This document shows positions 11,801 to 24,166 of a DNA stretch of 64,000 nt, piece by piece (within the stretch, counting starts at the first letter, position 1; the number at the start of each line of letters is the position of its first letter). Under the pieces are notes generated by a model. The model was not told the DNA's origin. It ran no database searches and was given only the letters and a program-made list of their open reading frames with translations. Location of the stretch: positions 930,001 through 994,000 of the forward strand of contig JAHQRK010000023.1 in the NCBI GenBank assembly GCA_019828595.1. Direction: 5' to 3'. A program made the position numbers and the translations under genes. Source of the stretch: Aphanomyces cochlioides (taxonomy: Eukaryota > Oomycota > Saprolegniomycetes > Saprolegniales > Verrucalvaceae).

Positions 11801-14243
11801 AAATACCTGTTGAAAACGCCTCCTGCATTTGTTCTCGATTGAAAAATGTCATCGTCGCACCAGAATATAAGAGGGATACTTTCTCAAGTTTTGGCGGAAG
11901 GATTTTGAAAAGATGAACGAGGCATACGACACCAAACTGGACAAAGATATTCACAAGTACCAAGGGGACAAGACGTGAAAACGATCCGTTCGAAACACGT
12001 GCGCTCGAGCATGAAAGACACGTAAAACGAGCATCAACATCGCAGACAGTTGTCCCAGACACTGTTGTGTCCAATGGGCTTGATACATCCAAAACAATAG
12101 CAATCATAATGCAAAGAGCAGTACTGAAAGGTCCGGCGACCCATGAAACTTGCGATAGGAGTAAAAAATCAGCAACAACGTACGACACCCACGTGGATTC
12201 GCTAACCACGAGCGCAGATCCGAGCAAAGAGCGACGTTTGTAGTTAAATTTGGTTACTGTCAAGTTGAATACAAGGGGTAGATAATAGCAAGATAGCTAT
12301 GCATCCTCGCATGAGCAAAAGAGGCCTCCCGACCCATGTGAACCCAACGACACGATTAAAAAAAGAATAAGTTGGAGCTGCACACTTGAAGTTAATGGAG
12401 CAATGAGAGAAGACAAATGGTAAGAGCAACACACGTCATTGCAATACTCACATATATGACACCCAATTCAACGAAACGGGCCACACTGTTGGGGAACTCG
12501 CTTAAAAGTGGTTTAATTGGCACATTTGATGTGTACTTGTACGAAATCAAGTCATAAGTACTCACATCACCTTGAAATGACGCAACTTCCCGATCGCCCA
12601 CAATCCAATCGTACAAATAGCTCCAGCCCACAAAGGCAAATGCCTGATCACTGGGATCGGCGATCGCATGTCGTAGAAGCAAGGACGTGCCTGAGCTACG
12701 ATTTAGGGCTAATTGAACAATTTCAATGCTTGAAGTTGCTGAAGATGCTTCGTCGAGGAGCGAATAGACCGTATGATTGAGTTCATACTGGGATACAAAT
12801 TGTATTGCAGCTCCAATGCTCTTCTGGCACATAGAGGCATCATCAGCCCAGTCGCAAACCACTGAATTCAACTGGTAAGAGGAGGACGATTTGGAGATTG
12901 AGGCAAACATGGCAAAGAGTAAACTTTGACGACTTACTGGCACGGTGAGAGGCTTCTGGCTACCACATACATCGTCAAATCCCCATTCTTGCAATAAGTA
13001 GTCGGTTGTTTGGTCAAAGGATGGACACAATGGACTTCCACTAATGAAGGCAAGAATACTTTGTACTTCGTTCCACGCTTGTTCTTTTGGCTTGCGGATT
13101 TCAAACGGCAAAATATCATCTAAAAGATCCGCTGTGCTCTCACCTCCCCATTGCTTTTCCAGCGTCAAAGTGGAAAACATTTGGACCAACTCAACGAGGA
13201 AATTTGGTGGAGACATCAAATACAAATCAATTGTGTACAATGGTCCAAACGCATTGAATACAATACTCGTACCAGCGTCCCAACCCTGCAGTAGCGACGT
13301 ATCTTTCCAAAGAAAAGATGGATCAGTCGCAATCAGGCTTGTATTCGTATATTGAGCAAAAAACATGTCGACATACATGCTGGTAAACATAGTGTTCTTT
13401 GTGACTGTCGATGCTCGGTTCTTTTGGGGGACAGTACTGACAGTCATAGTGAACTCAGTACCAAGAGCTGAGATGATAGTGATGGAATTGGTCAAGTCAA
13501 TTTGGTCCCAGTTACCAAATAATACTCGCCACAAAGTTACATTTCGCGCATACCAATATTTAACTTCGTCTTCAATGTTGAGGGGAACCATTGTCCGTAG
13601 ATCTTGAAGAAAAGATATGCCCTGATCAGTTTGGCGCAGTGTCTGTGCGATGGATATCGTAAACAGTCCACCGGAACCGCCGAAGGACGACTCGAATATT
13701 GTCATGTTTGTATTCCGGAGGAGGGCTTCCAAATATACCGCACCATTGTTTCGATAGCGGTCGTAGCATCTTTCCTGACGCGTGGACGTGTGAGCTAGTT
13801 CCCATGTTTGGTTGAAATCGATCCAGCAGTATGAGCTGATCGCTAACACAGTGGTTGGGTTTGCTTTTCGGCAATTCGATATAGCCATAAACTGGCGACA
13901 CTAGTATCTGACTGTAGAAGAGTAAACGAGACTGAGTCTGGTGAAGCGTAATCACACCTGTAACATCAATGTGTGGCTGGGCGTACATCAGTGAGGATAT
14001 GTCAACAGGGTAGTCATGATTCAGTTGATTGAATGCTCCCATGAGCCACGCTTGAACCGTGTGGTTGAATTTAAACCAAAACGCATCGTTCGATGTCGAC
14101 TGAGCCAATGACAGACAAAACCACCACGAACAACCAATAGTAAGTGCAACGTAGCCGAGTCCAAGCAGTAGCAATAGCTTCTGTCGACGAGTTGAGTGCT
14201 CACGAAGTAGTTCAGGGTCATTTAAGGGGGCGACGGCCATCAT
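8818..14243 (-). pseudogene. Array copy 2: decayed two-module membrane protein
   Basis: Homologous to copy 3 (14538-19822) over almost its whole length. Order on the minus strand: start near 14243, a short cytoplasmic segment, a membrane helix, an N-glycosylated ectodomain (long open frame 12392-13888), a membrane block, then the whole pattern again (11517 to about 8880). Lesions seen: one extra base near 13885-13889 relative to copy 3; an in-frame TAA at 12392-12394 where copy 3 has CGG; an extra base in the A-run 12358-12364; a frame change around 12244-12290; a one-base loss near 11205-11212; and a 20-bp tandem duplication at 10764-10803 that shifts the frame. The second module is nevertheless open for 658 codons (8818-10794). 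Function of the family is unknown. The ectodomain and multiple helices suggest a surface protein. Confidence 0.75.
10764..10803 (+). repeat. 20-bp perfect tandem duplication inside array copy 2
   Basis: The unit at 10764-10783 is repeated exactly at 10784-10803. Copy 3 has a single unit at the matching place (RNGxWRLxDQTSMKM in the protein), so the duplication is specific to copy 2. Twenty is not a multiple of three, so it breaks the reading frame. Confidence 0.9.
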
Positions 14244-14537
14244 TGTTGGTTGCACAGACTTTGTGAAACTGATTCTGTAACTGACTGTAAATTGATGTTA
14301 CTCGAAATTATCACGTCAAGTGAGACCGTACCAGTAGATATTGCTAGCGTGTAGCCTTGGGGTCGGTCTCCAAGCTTGCGTTTTCTCGGTGACCGAATGG
14401 AATATGAGCTTATCCATCAGCTCCCGTGCGCAGGCTTGTACGTTTCAGTCTTGCCTTCACAACCACCTCGGTTCTGTTGGCAGGGTCATTCAACTTGTTG
14501 GGCTCGAGAAATGCAGGACCGAGTGCTCAAGGTCTGC

Positions 14538-17500
14538 TTACTCCCATTCACCAGCTAATGGCACACACGTTGCCAGACGCGGTCCAATATCCCGTGGTTT
14601 GCGGGGTTGAAACGTTCGCCAAGTCTTCACGTCGAGCATATACACCGACTCAGTCGTGTCGTAGGTGACCAAACCATTTAACAAAGCACTCGCTTTGTCA
14701 AGATACGCAACCCCTCTCTCATCCAACATGCACGGTTCAAATCTGAAAAGATGAGCGGCCATGGAATATAAAAACGTTGGTTCGGACGCATGGAGACTGG
14801 CAGGGAGGACAACTTTCTTTCGTCTGTACACAACGCAACCAAGACACAAACCAAGGCAAGCAACAATGAGTATGATTTGAAAGCACAAACGAGTCAGACT
14901 TCCAGTCGTCACAACGCCTAAATTACAGCTGAAATCAAAGTTGAAATCGTTTGTGGTGCACTTGGGATCCAGCGTCACACGAACGAGCACGGGGGATGTC
15001 AACTGAGTGATCGCCATGGTTGCCCACATCATGATAGAGCTTGGGCTCGAGTATTTTCGAGTGTAGCCTTTGGTCCAGACGGATAGAATGTCTTGGACAA
15101 TGTACGCAAGCCAACATACTTCGCCCGACACGAGAACAGTTTGCAAGCACGACACCAATGTAAGATTTGGATGTTGGAATTTTGTTGCGATGCCTGTCGA
15201 GGACTGCACGAGCTCTATTTGACCTGTGCTGAGAAACGACAACGCCGAAATGGCCCGGAGAAACAAGAGAGGACGCCCCACCCAGACGGCTGCACCAACG
15301 GATTTAATCTTGACGACGTTGCGAGGTTCAAGATTGCCTCGCGCTAAGACAAAGTAAATAATAAGCATTGCAACCACACTCGACATGAGGAAGGTGACGT
15401 ACTGAACCCCACGGCGAAAGTAAATACACAAACTTTCGGGTATGTCCAGTGCCTTCAGTGTATAAGTCTGTGGTTAGACGGAAGTCGACAAGACTGTCAA
15501 TGTTCCATGAGCTCCAGTAAGTGAAATGACTTCGCGATTCAACGTTGCCCACGCATACAAATACACCCACGACCAATAGCCCCACCCACGCTCGGTCAAG
15601 GAGAAAGCATTCGCCAAACTGATCAGACGAGAGCCATCAAGCGTTGATACAAACTGAAAAAGGCTCACATTGAGTGTATCGGCCAGAGAACGAACGGTGC
15701 TGATATCGTCTTGGTACTGTGCTGCAATGGAGGTCAGATTGTACGATTGAATGTTGTAGACGCGCGACCAAGAGTCGCAAGGCATTCATTTCTTTCATAA
15801 ACGTGGAGGCAGGTATCTTGAATCGTGGCATTGGTCATGTTTCCTGAGGCAATGACAGCAATGACTGTGAGCCAGTCGAAAATCATCATACGCTCGATAG
15901 CTGAGGGTAGTGTGCATGATCCGACCGCATCCCAATATTGATAAGGACTTAGCTGACCTGTTCCTTCTGTACATAGAGGGGTGCCACTAAAGTAATACTC
16001 GACGGCATGACCGTCTGGTACGTGTTTGACACCGTAAAGCCTTTGCAAAGGCTTGAAAAGGATACGTTCGTGAAGCAAAGAGCTTTCAATCCCTTGTCCA
16101 AGTTGGAAATCAAAGTAACCAGCTTCCCTGGAGGGAGAATGTAATGGACATCAATCGAGCCGTACGGGCCAACATGCTGCTCAAACAAATGTGCTCCCCA
16201 CGACATCGCTGGGGGTAGCGTGATCATTACGGTTTGGATCGAGACATTTTCAAAGGCAAATCGACTACTTGAACGAACTAAGGACAAACCACCGATGCCA
16301 GAGGCATTAGAGCTGCACGCCCACAAGTCGCGAGCAAATGACCAGTACATTTTCATGGACGTTTGGTCTGTGAGTCTCCATTTCCCATTCCGAGACTGCA
16401 GCGTGAGGGGATATTGTACTCCCAACGCATTTTTACCGTCACAGTTTGAACCAACCCTAGTAAAATATAGTTTTGCCATTGGACAACAAAGTTACTAAGG
16501 TCGTTGTCAAGCCACCAAATAACTTCATCATGCACAAACAAAACTGGATTCTCGAGTGTCGCCTGAAGCCACTCTCGTCCAGATATGGATGATTTCAGTT
16601 CGTTCGCAATTGCAATTGTAAAACTGTCGCCCCAGCACTGTATGAATTGCTCGTGATTGATATTTCTCATACTGGCTTCGAGATACACTGCTGCGTTAGG
16701 TCGTTGCTGAGTTTCGCAGCGTCGTTGACGCTCGAGAGAATTGGCGAGTTCCCATTCACGACGAAAATCCACCAAGGAATACTGTGTTGCAATCCAAGGG
16801 GCGTGGCAGCCATTCATTTGACGCAAACCTACGGGTGAGTCACTCAGTCACAGGATGAATATCAGAGTTGTGTACCAGAAATAGCAGCTTCGAAGGAGCT
16901 TAGTGTGGCATGCTTGATTAAAGTAGATTGACTCGGATATGTGATGACTGATGTTGTCGATGAATTGTAGAGCTCGATGAGAGCATACTTGGGATCGTCA
17001 ATGGCCAATGGACCCGTGGATGGTTCCTGCAGGAGTATAGCCGCAAGGAATCTGTGCGTGCCTGTCGTGTTGAAATGCGTCCACCAAAAGTCGTTGGAAA
17101 GGTTACTTTGCAGCAGATTGAGATAGAAAATACTGCCGCTCAAAGTAAATCCAATGTAGATAAATGATAAGACGACCAAGAATGTCGACTTGTGAGACGA
17201 TGCCTGTACGATGGACATTGTCCACGCAGAAAATGACTCCCTTCGCTGTTTACTGATAGCCGTCACGTTACTTTGGCGGAAATTCGATGCTGCGTCGTTG
17301 TGACAATGAAGAAATTGCCATGACTTGATGTCAAAGATGAAGTCCACATGGTGTGTTTGAAATTGGAGACGGCATCACGCCAAATGCCAGTCGCGTGTTC
17401 GTCAAGCAACAACCCAGAGTTCAGAAAGGTCAGCGCTGCACATGAGTATAGGACAGACACCTTCTCAAGTTTTATTCTTTGATGAACTTTGAAAAGGTAG

Positions 17501-19822
17501 CCGAGACAAACGACACCAACGTGGACAAGGACGTTTGAGAGGACCAAGATCGCAAGGCGGGATGGCGAGCCGTTTGTGATGCTTTGACTTGCACACATTA
17601 GATTGCTATAGTAAGCATCGACTTCACAGCGGCTAGATCCAGAGACAATTGTGCCTAATGGGCTCGATACATCCAAGATGACAGCTATGGCAAAGCAAAT
17701 CGCACTACTGATAGGGGCTGTCACCCAGGAAGTGTTTAAAAATATGTCGGCAACCACATACGACAGCCAAGTGGATTCGCTAGCCACAAGCACGGTTTCG
17801 ACGAAGGAGCGAGGTTTGTAGGTGAGTTTGGTCAGTCCATGACGATTTTCCAAAGTTAGGCGAGGAATAGATAAAAGCAAAATGGCCGTACATCCTCGAA
17901 GGATTAAAAGCGGTCGGCCGACCCATGCCAAGCCAACGACGCGGTTGAAGAAAAATAAATTGGAGCCGCTAATTTGGAGCCGATGGAGCCACGACAGGAG
18001 GCCGATCCCCCCAGCCACACACGCCATAAAAAGCGCGACGTACACAATGCCAAGGCCAATGAGTTTTGCGGCGCTGTTGGAGATTTCATTCGGGACGGGT
18101 TTGATGTTTGAATTGAACAAGTATTTGTATGAAATCAAGTCGTATGTGTCGACATCACCTTGGAACGACACAACTTCTCGATCGCCTTGGACCCAATCGA
18201 ACAAATAGTTCCAGCCTACGAAGGCAAACGTCGGATCGGTTGTGTTTGTGAACGCATGGCGCAAGAGCAACGTGTAGAGTGCCAACCGGATAATTTCAAT
18301 GGTCGAGGTTGCGTTTGCCACTATCTGGACGAGGTCCTGAGGCGTTTGATTGATTCCAAATCGAGATATAAATATTCGAGCGGCTTGGAGACTTTGGTGG
18401 CATGCGACGACGTCGTCAACCCAATCGCAAATGCCTGGAAAACTGCTTGCTGAATCGGGGTCTGCCATGGACACCAGCATTGCAAACAGTAAACTCTGAC
18501 GGCTTAGAGCCACAACAAGAGGTAATTGATTGTCGCACGTGTCGTCAAATCCCCATTCTCGGAGGAAAAAGTCGGTTGTTTGGTCAAACGATGGACAAAG
18601 AAGACTGTCACTTATGAATGTGAGATCCCTCGAGAAATAACCAAGATTGTATCCTCGGTGAGCGAATTTCAATGGGATTTATCGCCTCAAGAGCAGATAC
18701 AGCGTTGTTGTCATTTGTCCATTGCATTTCAAGCAAAAGATTGGAGAAGACATTGGCGAGCTGGATGAGGGCACTTGGTAGAGGCAGCAAGTACATGTCA
18801 ATCGTGTACAAAGGTCCAACTGAATCCACGATAAGCTACGTGGCATTGTCCCAGCCTTGTAGCAGCATGGGGCTTTCCCAAAGGAACGCTGGGTCGGTCG
18901 AAATCAGGCTAGCATTCATCACTAGGGCGTACATCATGTCGCTGTACAAGTTGGAATACATGGTTGTGATCGTAACAGTCGCTCCACGGCTTATTTGGGG
19001 TATTACGGTGATCGTCATGGTGAATTCTGTCCCTAGAGCCGACATGATGGAGATGGAGTTCGTTAAGCCATTTTGGTTCCAGTTCCCATAGGGGATTCGC
19101 CACGTTGTGATGTTCCTCGACGTCCAGTACGCGAGTTCACTCTCAACGCTAAGTAGTGCTCTCGATCTGAGGTCTTGAAGAAATGATCGCCCCAGCTCTG
19201 TTTGACTCAGAGTTTGGGCAATGCCAATCATAAAATAGCCTCCTGGGCCGCTCCACAACATCTCAAACTCTGTCATGTTGGTATTCCGTAGCACAGCATC
19301 CAAGTAGACGGCGCCGTTTGAACGGTATCGTTCGTAGCATCTTTTCTCGCGGCCAGGAGTATGGGCTAGACTCCAAGTCTTGTTAAAATCGACCCAGCAG
19401 TACGAGCTGAGCCATAATAATGCGGCAGGAACTACTTTACGACAGACCGCAATCGCCATGGCTGGCGACGTCTGCACTTGATTCTAGAAAAGCTCACGGG
19501 ACTTTGTCTGGCGAAGCACAATCGCATCCGATGCAGGCTGGGCATATGCCAAGGACGTGGGATCTCCAGGGGAGTACTCATCAGCGTGGTTGAATGCTGC
19601 CATGAGCCACGCTTGGACCGAGTCGTTGAATTCAAACCAGAACAAATCGTTGGTTGCTGATTCAGTGAGTACGTAGCTAAACCACCACGAATTCACAACA
19701 GAGAAGCTCACGTAGAGTAGACCAAGCAGTGCCAGCATGGTTTGCCGTCGCGATGCACGTCGATTCTGTGAATTGTAGCCACAGTCAGGTGCGACAGCCG
19801 CCGCCGTCTGTCTTGGGTCCAT
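14538..19822 (-). pseudogene. Array copy 3: decayed two-module membrane protein
   Basis: The longest copy, starting at ATG 19820-19822. Module 1 has a Trp-rich membrane helix, a TNDLFWFEFN segment, an ectodomain starting SSYCWVDFN with many NxS/T sites, and a membrane block with NRVVGLAWVGRPLL. Module 2 repeats it: SNDFWWTHFN, TQYSLVDF, then KSVGAAVWVGRPLLFLR. A phase-1 intron separates ISG from LRQMNGC in module 2. Broken by TAG codons at 19484-19486 and 18836-18838, frame changes near 18640, 17345, 16440, 16050 and 15780, a stop at 15474-15476, and a terminal frameshift before 14538. An intact protein would be roughly 1,700 residues. I recognise no named domain. Regulation cannot be judged. 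Confidence 0.75.
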
Positions 19823-20994
19823 GCTGCGTGAAACCGTCTTTGAAACCGTGTATGAAACCGAATGCTATGCACCAAAAGACAACCATCCAAGGCGACCGAG
19901 GCCAAGAAAACAAGCAGATTTAGATGGATTTCTTTCTTTCACAGCTTTGGAGTTCCACGTCGACCTTTCCAGCCGGTTTGAGCAACCTCATTCGAATTAG
20001 TCGGAAGGTGGTGCGTGATACGGAGAGCTCTCGATCTCCTGGATTTCATTGCTTTTGCTCTGCGTCCACAACAAAACTGAGCATTTACGAGGCTTTTATC
20101 CTTCGGCCTCTCATCCTTGCATTTCATTAGGCACTGGCTACGTGCCCCTCAACACAGCTGTAGCTAGCTCTACCATCCACGATATCTCGACTTCACCAAT
20201 TTTGCTACAAGCTACGAGTTTGCACTTTAAGAGAACTAGGGTACAGGTACGATGGGGGGCCAAAATCTATGCTTGGAAACTTTGCAATCATCCGTCGAGT
20301 TGCTTGGCAACACAAGACTCTACTCAGCCAACAAGTAGATGGTGAGAGTCCGTGGTCGCATGTGGCGTAGCATGTCGATGAGTGAGACGACGCCAGCGAA
20401 ATTTCTCTTTCTTCTGACCTTTTCACCTTTTCTACTTTGCTTTTCAGCACCTAGCTGCACTAGAAAGGCAGGACTCTGAATGAGATCTCTTCTAATGCTT
20501 CCATCTCAATCAAACCACGACAGTCAGAAACCTTCAGAGACACTCGAGGGGTGCACGTAGGCGAAATCTTCTTCGCTATTCTCTTTGGATATGTACAAGC
20601 CAGCGAAGTTGTCGTCTAAGGCGTCGCACGCCTTGAAACGTTTCACGCGAAACGCCGCTTGACAACCGTCGGGTTGAAAGGTCGCCGTGGTGAGAAACCT
20701 CATTTCTACCTTGGATCATATCGCCTAGACTATTTTATGGGGCTCTAGAAACATCCTTTCAATAGAGAATGCGATTCTTAGCAGCGTGGGGAGGATCTAG
20801 ACGTCGCAGGCGGCATTCCAAGCAGCGATCGAAACTGCTTGTCCTTTTACCCACGTAACGGCGCAGGTTAAGTACGAAACCGATTGGGCGCACTTGGAGT
20901 GCAATTTGACTTGATTTCACTATAGGGATGAGATCAAGGAGGATCTGAAACCCCCTTGCCCAACCGACACAAACCTATTTTGGCTGACGATAGC
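19823..20994. other. Divergent intergenic region
   Basis: About 1.2 kb between the start of array copy 3 (minus) and the G-beta start (plus), so it should hold both promoters. No gene, repeat or clear core-promoter motif seen. A CT-rich tract occurs near 20400-20440. Confidence 0.5.
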
Positions 20995-22119
20995 ATGGGC
21001 GACGTGGCGGAGCTCAAGAAGAAATGCGATGGCCTGAAGGAGAAGATTCAATCCGTGCGCAGTGCGAAAAGCAACGGTGGCTTTGAAAACGACGGCACGA
21101 AAGCCATTCCACCTGCACCGAAATGCCGCCGAGTGCTCAAAGGCCACTTCGGCAAGATTTATGCCATGCAGTGGGGCGGCGACTCGACGTCACTTGTGAG
21201 TGCGTCGCAGGATGGCAAATTGATCGTCTGGAATGCCCAAACGACCAACAAAGTGCAGGCAATTCCACTCCGAAGTTCCTGGGTCATGACGTGTGCATAT
21301 GAGCAAAAGCAGCGCAACATGGTAGCCTGCGGTGGTCTCGACAACTTGTGCTCGATCTATCAGCTCGGGTATTCATTAACACATGGCTGCCTCTCTCTAA
21401 CTTGGGTGTTTTCTCCGTCGTAGCCAAGCCCAAGTCATGCGTGCGACCAAGGAATTGGCCGCCCATGACGGCTATCTCAGCTGCTGCCGCTTTCTAGACG
21501 AAGCCAACATCATCACGAGCTCCGGCGACTCGACCTGTATCCTCTGGGGTTGGTTTTCAAGGTCATCTTGCGCGTGATGCTCATTTCCGTCGTAGATGTC
21601 GAGTCTGGCGAAGTCAAGACAACGTTCAAGGACCACACGGGTGATGTCATGTCGGTTTCGATCAACCCGCACCATCAAAACATGTTTATCTCGGGGTCTT
21701 GCGACTCGACGGCCAAAGTTTGGGACGTCCGTTCCGGCAAATCAACGCATTCGTTCCATGGCCATGAATCCGATATCAATTCGGTCGATTTCTTCCCCGA
21801 TGGGAATGCACTTGGCACAGGATCGGACGACTCGAGCTGCCGCCTCTTTGATTTGCGTGCATATGGCGAGCTCAACAATTTCTCCAACGACAAGATCTTG
21901 TGCGGCATCACGAGCGTGTCGTACTCGAAGTCGGGTCGATTCATGTTTGCCGGCTACGACGATTACAACTGCTACTGCTGGGATGTCTTGGCCAATACGG
22001 GAGCCCACGTGTACCAACTGACCGGCCATGAAAACCGCGTGAGCTGCTTGGGCGTCAGTCCTTCCGGCCAGGCCTTGTGCACGGGTAGCTGGGACACGTT
22101 GCTGAAAGTGTGGGCGTAG
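20995..22119 (+). CDS. Heterotrimeric G-protein beta subunit (WD40)
   Basis: Partners G-gamma and G-alpha in receptor signalling at the plasma membrane. Exons 20995-21368, 21424-21548 and 21596-22119 sum to 1023 nt, giving 340 residues, the same length as animal G-beta. The N-terminal 40 residues are a Lys/Glu-rich coiled coil ([14 protein letters not shown]), the G-gamma contact. They are followed by seven WD40 blades, with [11 protein letters not shown] opening blade 1, [24 protein letters not shown], and [11 protein letters not shown] closing blade 7. The start at 20995 matches the usual M-x-E/D-LKKK beginning, and the upstream in-frame start would add 13 unrelated residues. Introns are 55 and 47 nt. 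Two multi-RGS genes lie 26-35 kb away in the same window, a possible functional link. Confidence 0.95.
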
Positions 22120-23078
22120 TTGTACACACTATCCACTGCTTGGGTTTGCATAAGTCCTAATATTCCATATTTTCGTGTGCATTACCCTGCTCGTTGCAGT
22201 CGCCGCCTCCGTCTTATCCCTCCGTTTTATCTTCTTGAACACCAGAGAATAGCTTTGTCCTGTTTGTGCAATGGGTTCCTGCTGATTCACACTTGGGTTT
22301 TCATCGGGTGAGTTGAGAGCTTTGGGGAATACCTTTGCCGTCAAAATTTGTCAAGCTCTCTGAGCTACGTACGAGCTCATGGACAGTGCAAAGACAAGGC
22401 TTGGAGAAAAATGGCTGCACATTGACGTCGAGTCGAAACGCAAGATGGAGAGGACCGCATAGCCAACAGAAAATTGCAGTTGTTGATGGACTCGCGCAAC
22501 CACTTGAAGGAGTTTTTAGACTTGATATTGTTGTAGATATACCCAGGGCTAGAAGTAGAGCTTTAAAGAGTTCCTTCGGTTTGTCTGAACCATGCTGTGG
22601 CTTTTGGAATCTTGTCCAAGCGCTCTTCCAAAGATGTCAATGAAAGTGAAAATATTTTTAAGAAAAAACTTTTTTGCTATGATTTTCATCATAAAATTCC
22701 ATTTTTTAGTATTTGCTATCCGGATAAACTACTCTACGCTTGTCAACTCATCACTTGCAATCCCACGCAGATTGTACGCCATTTTGGTAGTTTGACGGGT
22801 GTGCACACATCGCGAGGCACAGTCGGTTGAGTATCGTGTATTTTCCCGACAACGTTGTCACGATACAAGCATGGTGTCGTACGTTTATGTGATGACTTCG
22901 CCGTTGGTTCGAACCATCCGGATAATATCCAATGAAAGAATATTTTCTTTTTTCAGTATCTTCTGTCGATATGATATGGGTAATTACAGAAAAAAATAAT
23001 TTTTTTCATGTTTTTTAGATTCAAAGGTGTACATTATGTGCAGTCTCTGCCAAGGTTTGAACACCATTTTTTATCGAC
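22120..23078. other. Intergenic G-beta to FBPase
   Basis: No gene seen. AT-rich from about 22650. It contains the palindrome TATCCGGATA at 22717-22726 and a near copy (ATCCGGATA) at 22916-22924. The same motif recurs upstream of APH-1 at about 25073. Confidence 0.5.
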
Positions 23079-24160
23079 ATGGTCGAGCGAGGTGAAACAC
23101 TCGCGGCGTACTGCGCGTCTCTGGACGCCTCCAAGCCTGGAAACCTCTTGATGCGTGTGGCCAATGCATGCATGGACATCCAGCAACTTATCCAGCGTGG
23201 TGCGTTGGCTGAAAACATCCTTGGCTCGGCGCATTCTGCCAATGTCCAAGGTGAAGTCCAGAAGAATCTCGACATCCTCTCCAATACAATCATGGTGCAA
23301 GCATGTCAAGACGAACCTACGCTAGCTGGCATGTGCTCTGAGGAGCGCGAAGACATCTACGCCGCGTCCCATGCAGCCTCTGGCCAATTTCTCCTTCTCT
23401 TTGACCCTCTTGATGGCTCGTCAAACATTGACGTGAATGTGTCCATTGGCACGATCTTTTCCGTCCTACCCCATGCCACTGATCGAGGCAGCGTTTGCAA
23501 CAGCGACTTCTTCCAAAGTGGCGACCGTCAAATCGCAGCTGGATATGTCATCTACGGTCCTCAAACCATCCTCGTGCTCACTGTCGGCGATGGTGTGCAC
23601 ATGTTTACTTTGGACGTTGCTCAGCGCTCGTTCATCTGCACACAGCCGCTCGTCCAGCTCGCGCCTTCAACCAAGGAATTCGCCATCAACATGTCCAACA
23701 TGCGCCATTGGGAACCACCGATCCGTGCCTACGTGAATGATTGCTTGGCTGGCGCTCAAGGTTGCGTTGTTGGTTGAATTGACCTGACATATTGGTTGTA
23801 GGACCTCGAGGAAAAGATTTCAACATGCGCTGGATCGCTTCCATGGTGGCAGAAGTTCATCGTATCTTGTGCCGCGGTGGTGTTTTCATCTATCCATGGG
23901 ATGAACGAATGGAAGGACGCATGGCCGGTCGATTGCGCCTGCTCTATGAAGCCAACCCCATGAGTTTCCTCATCGAACAAGCGGGAGGCGCGTCAAGCAT
24001 CGGAACGAAATGCATCATGCTCGTGACGCCCCAAGCGCTCCATGAACGAGTGCCTGTCATTCTTGGAGCCAAAGAAGAAATCGAGGTTGTCGAGCGGTAC
24101 CACCACGAGCATCAACAGACAGAGCCAAAAGAGCATGAATACAGATCCGTAGTTGAGTAA
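23079..24160 (+). CDS. FBP: Fructose-1,6-bisphosphatase
   Basis: Hydrolyses fructose 1,6-bisphosphate to fructose 6-phosphate in gluconeogenesis, in the cytosol. Exons 23079-23760 and 23802-24160 (41-nt intron, phase 1) give 346 residues, normal for the class I enzyme. The metal-binding and catalytic signature [19 protein letters not shown] lies near residue 107, preceded by the MCSEE acidic ligand region. Further conserved parts are [43 protein letters not shown] and the C-terminal [11 protein letters not shown]. The length and the [12 protein letters not shown] segment distinguish it from the related sedoheptulose bisphosphatase and inositol phosphatases, though the class boundary is judged by eye. 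Its stop codon is six bases from the stop of the convergent APH-1 gene, so the 3' UTRs must overlap. Confidence 0.94.
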
Positions 24161-24166
24161 GCCAAG

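Noticed and set aside
22335..22830. Overlapping open frames between G-beta and FBPase that could be a transposon relic
   Set aside because: No inverted repeats, no catalytic motif, and frames change too often to follow.
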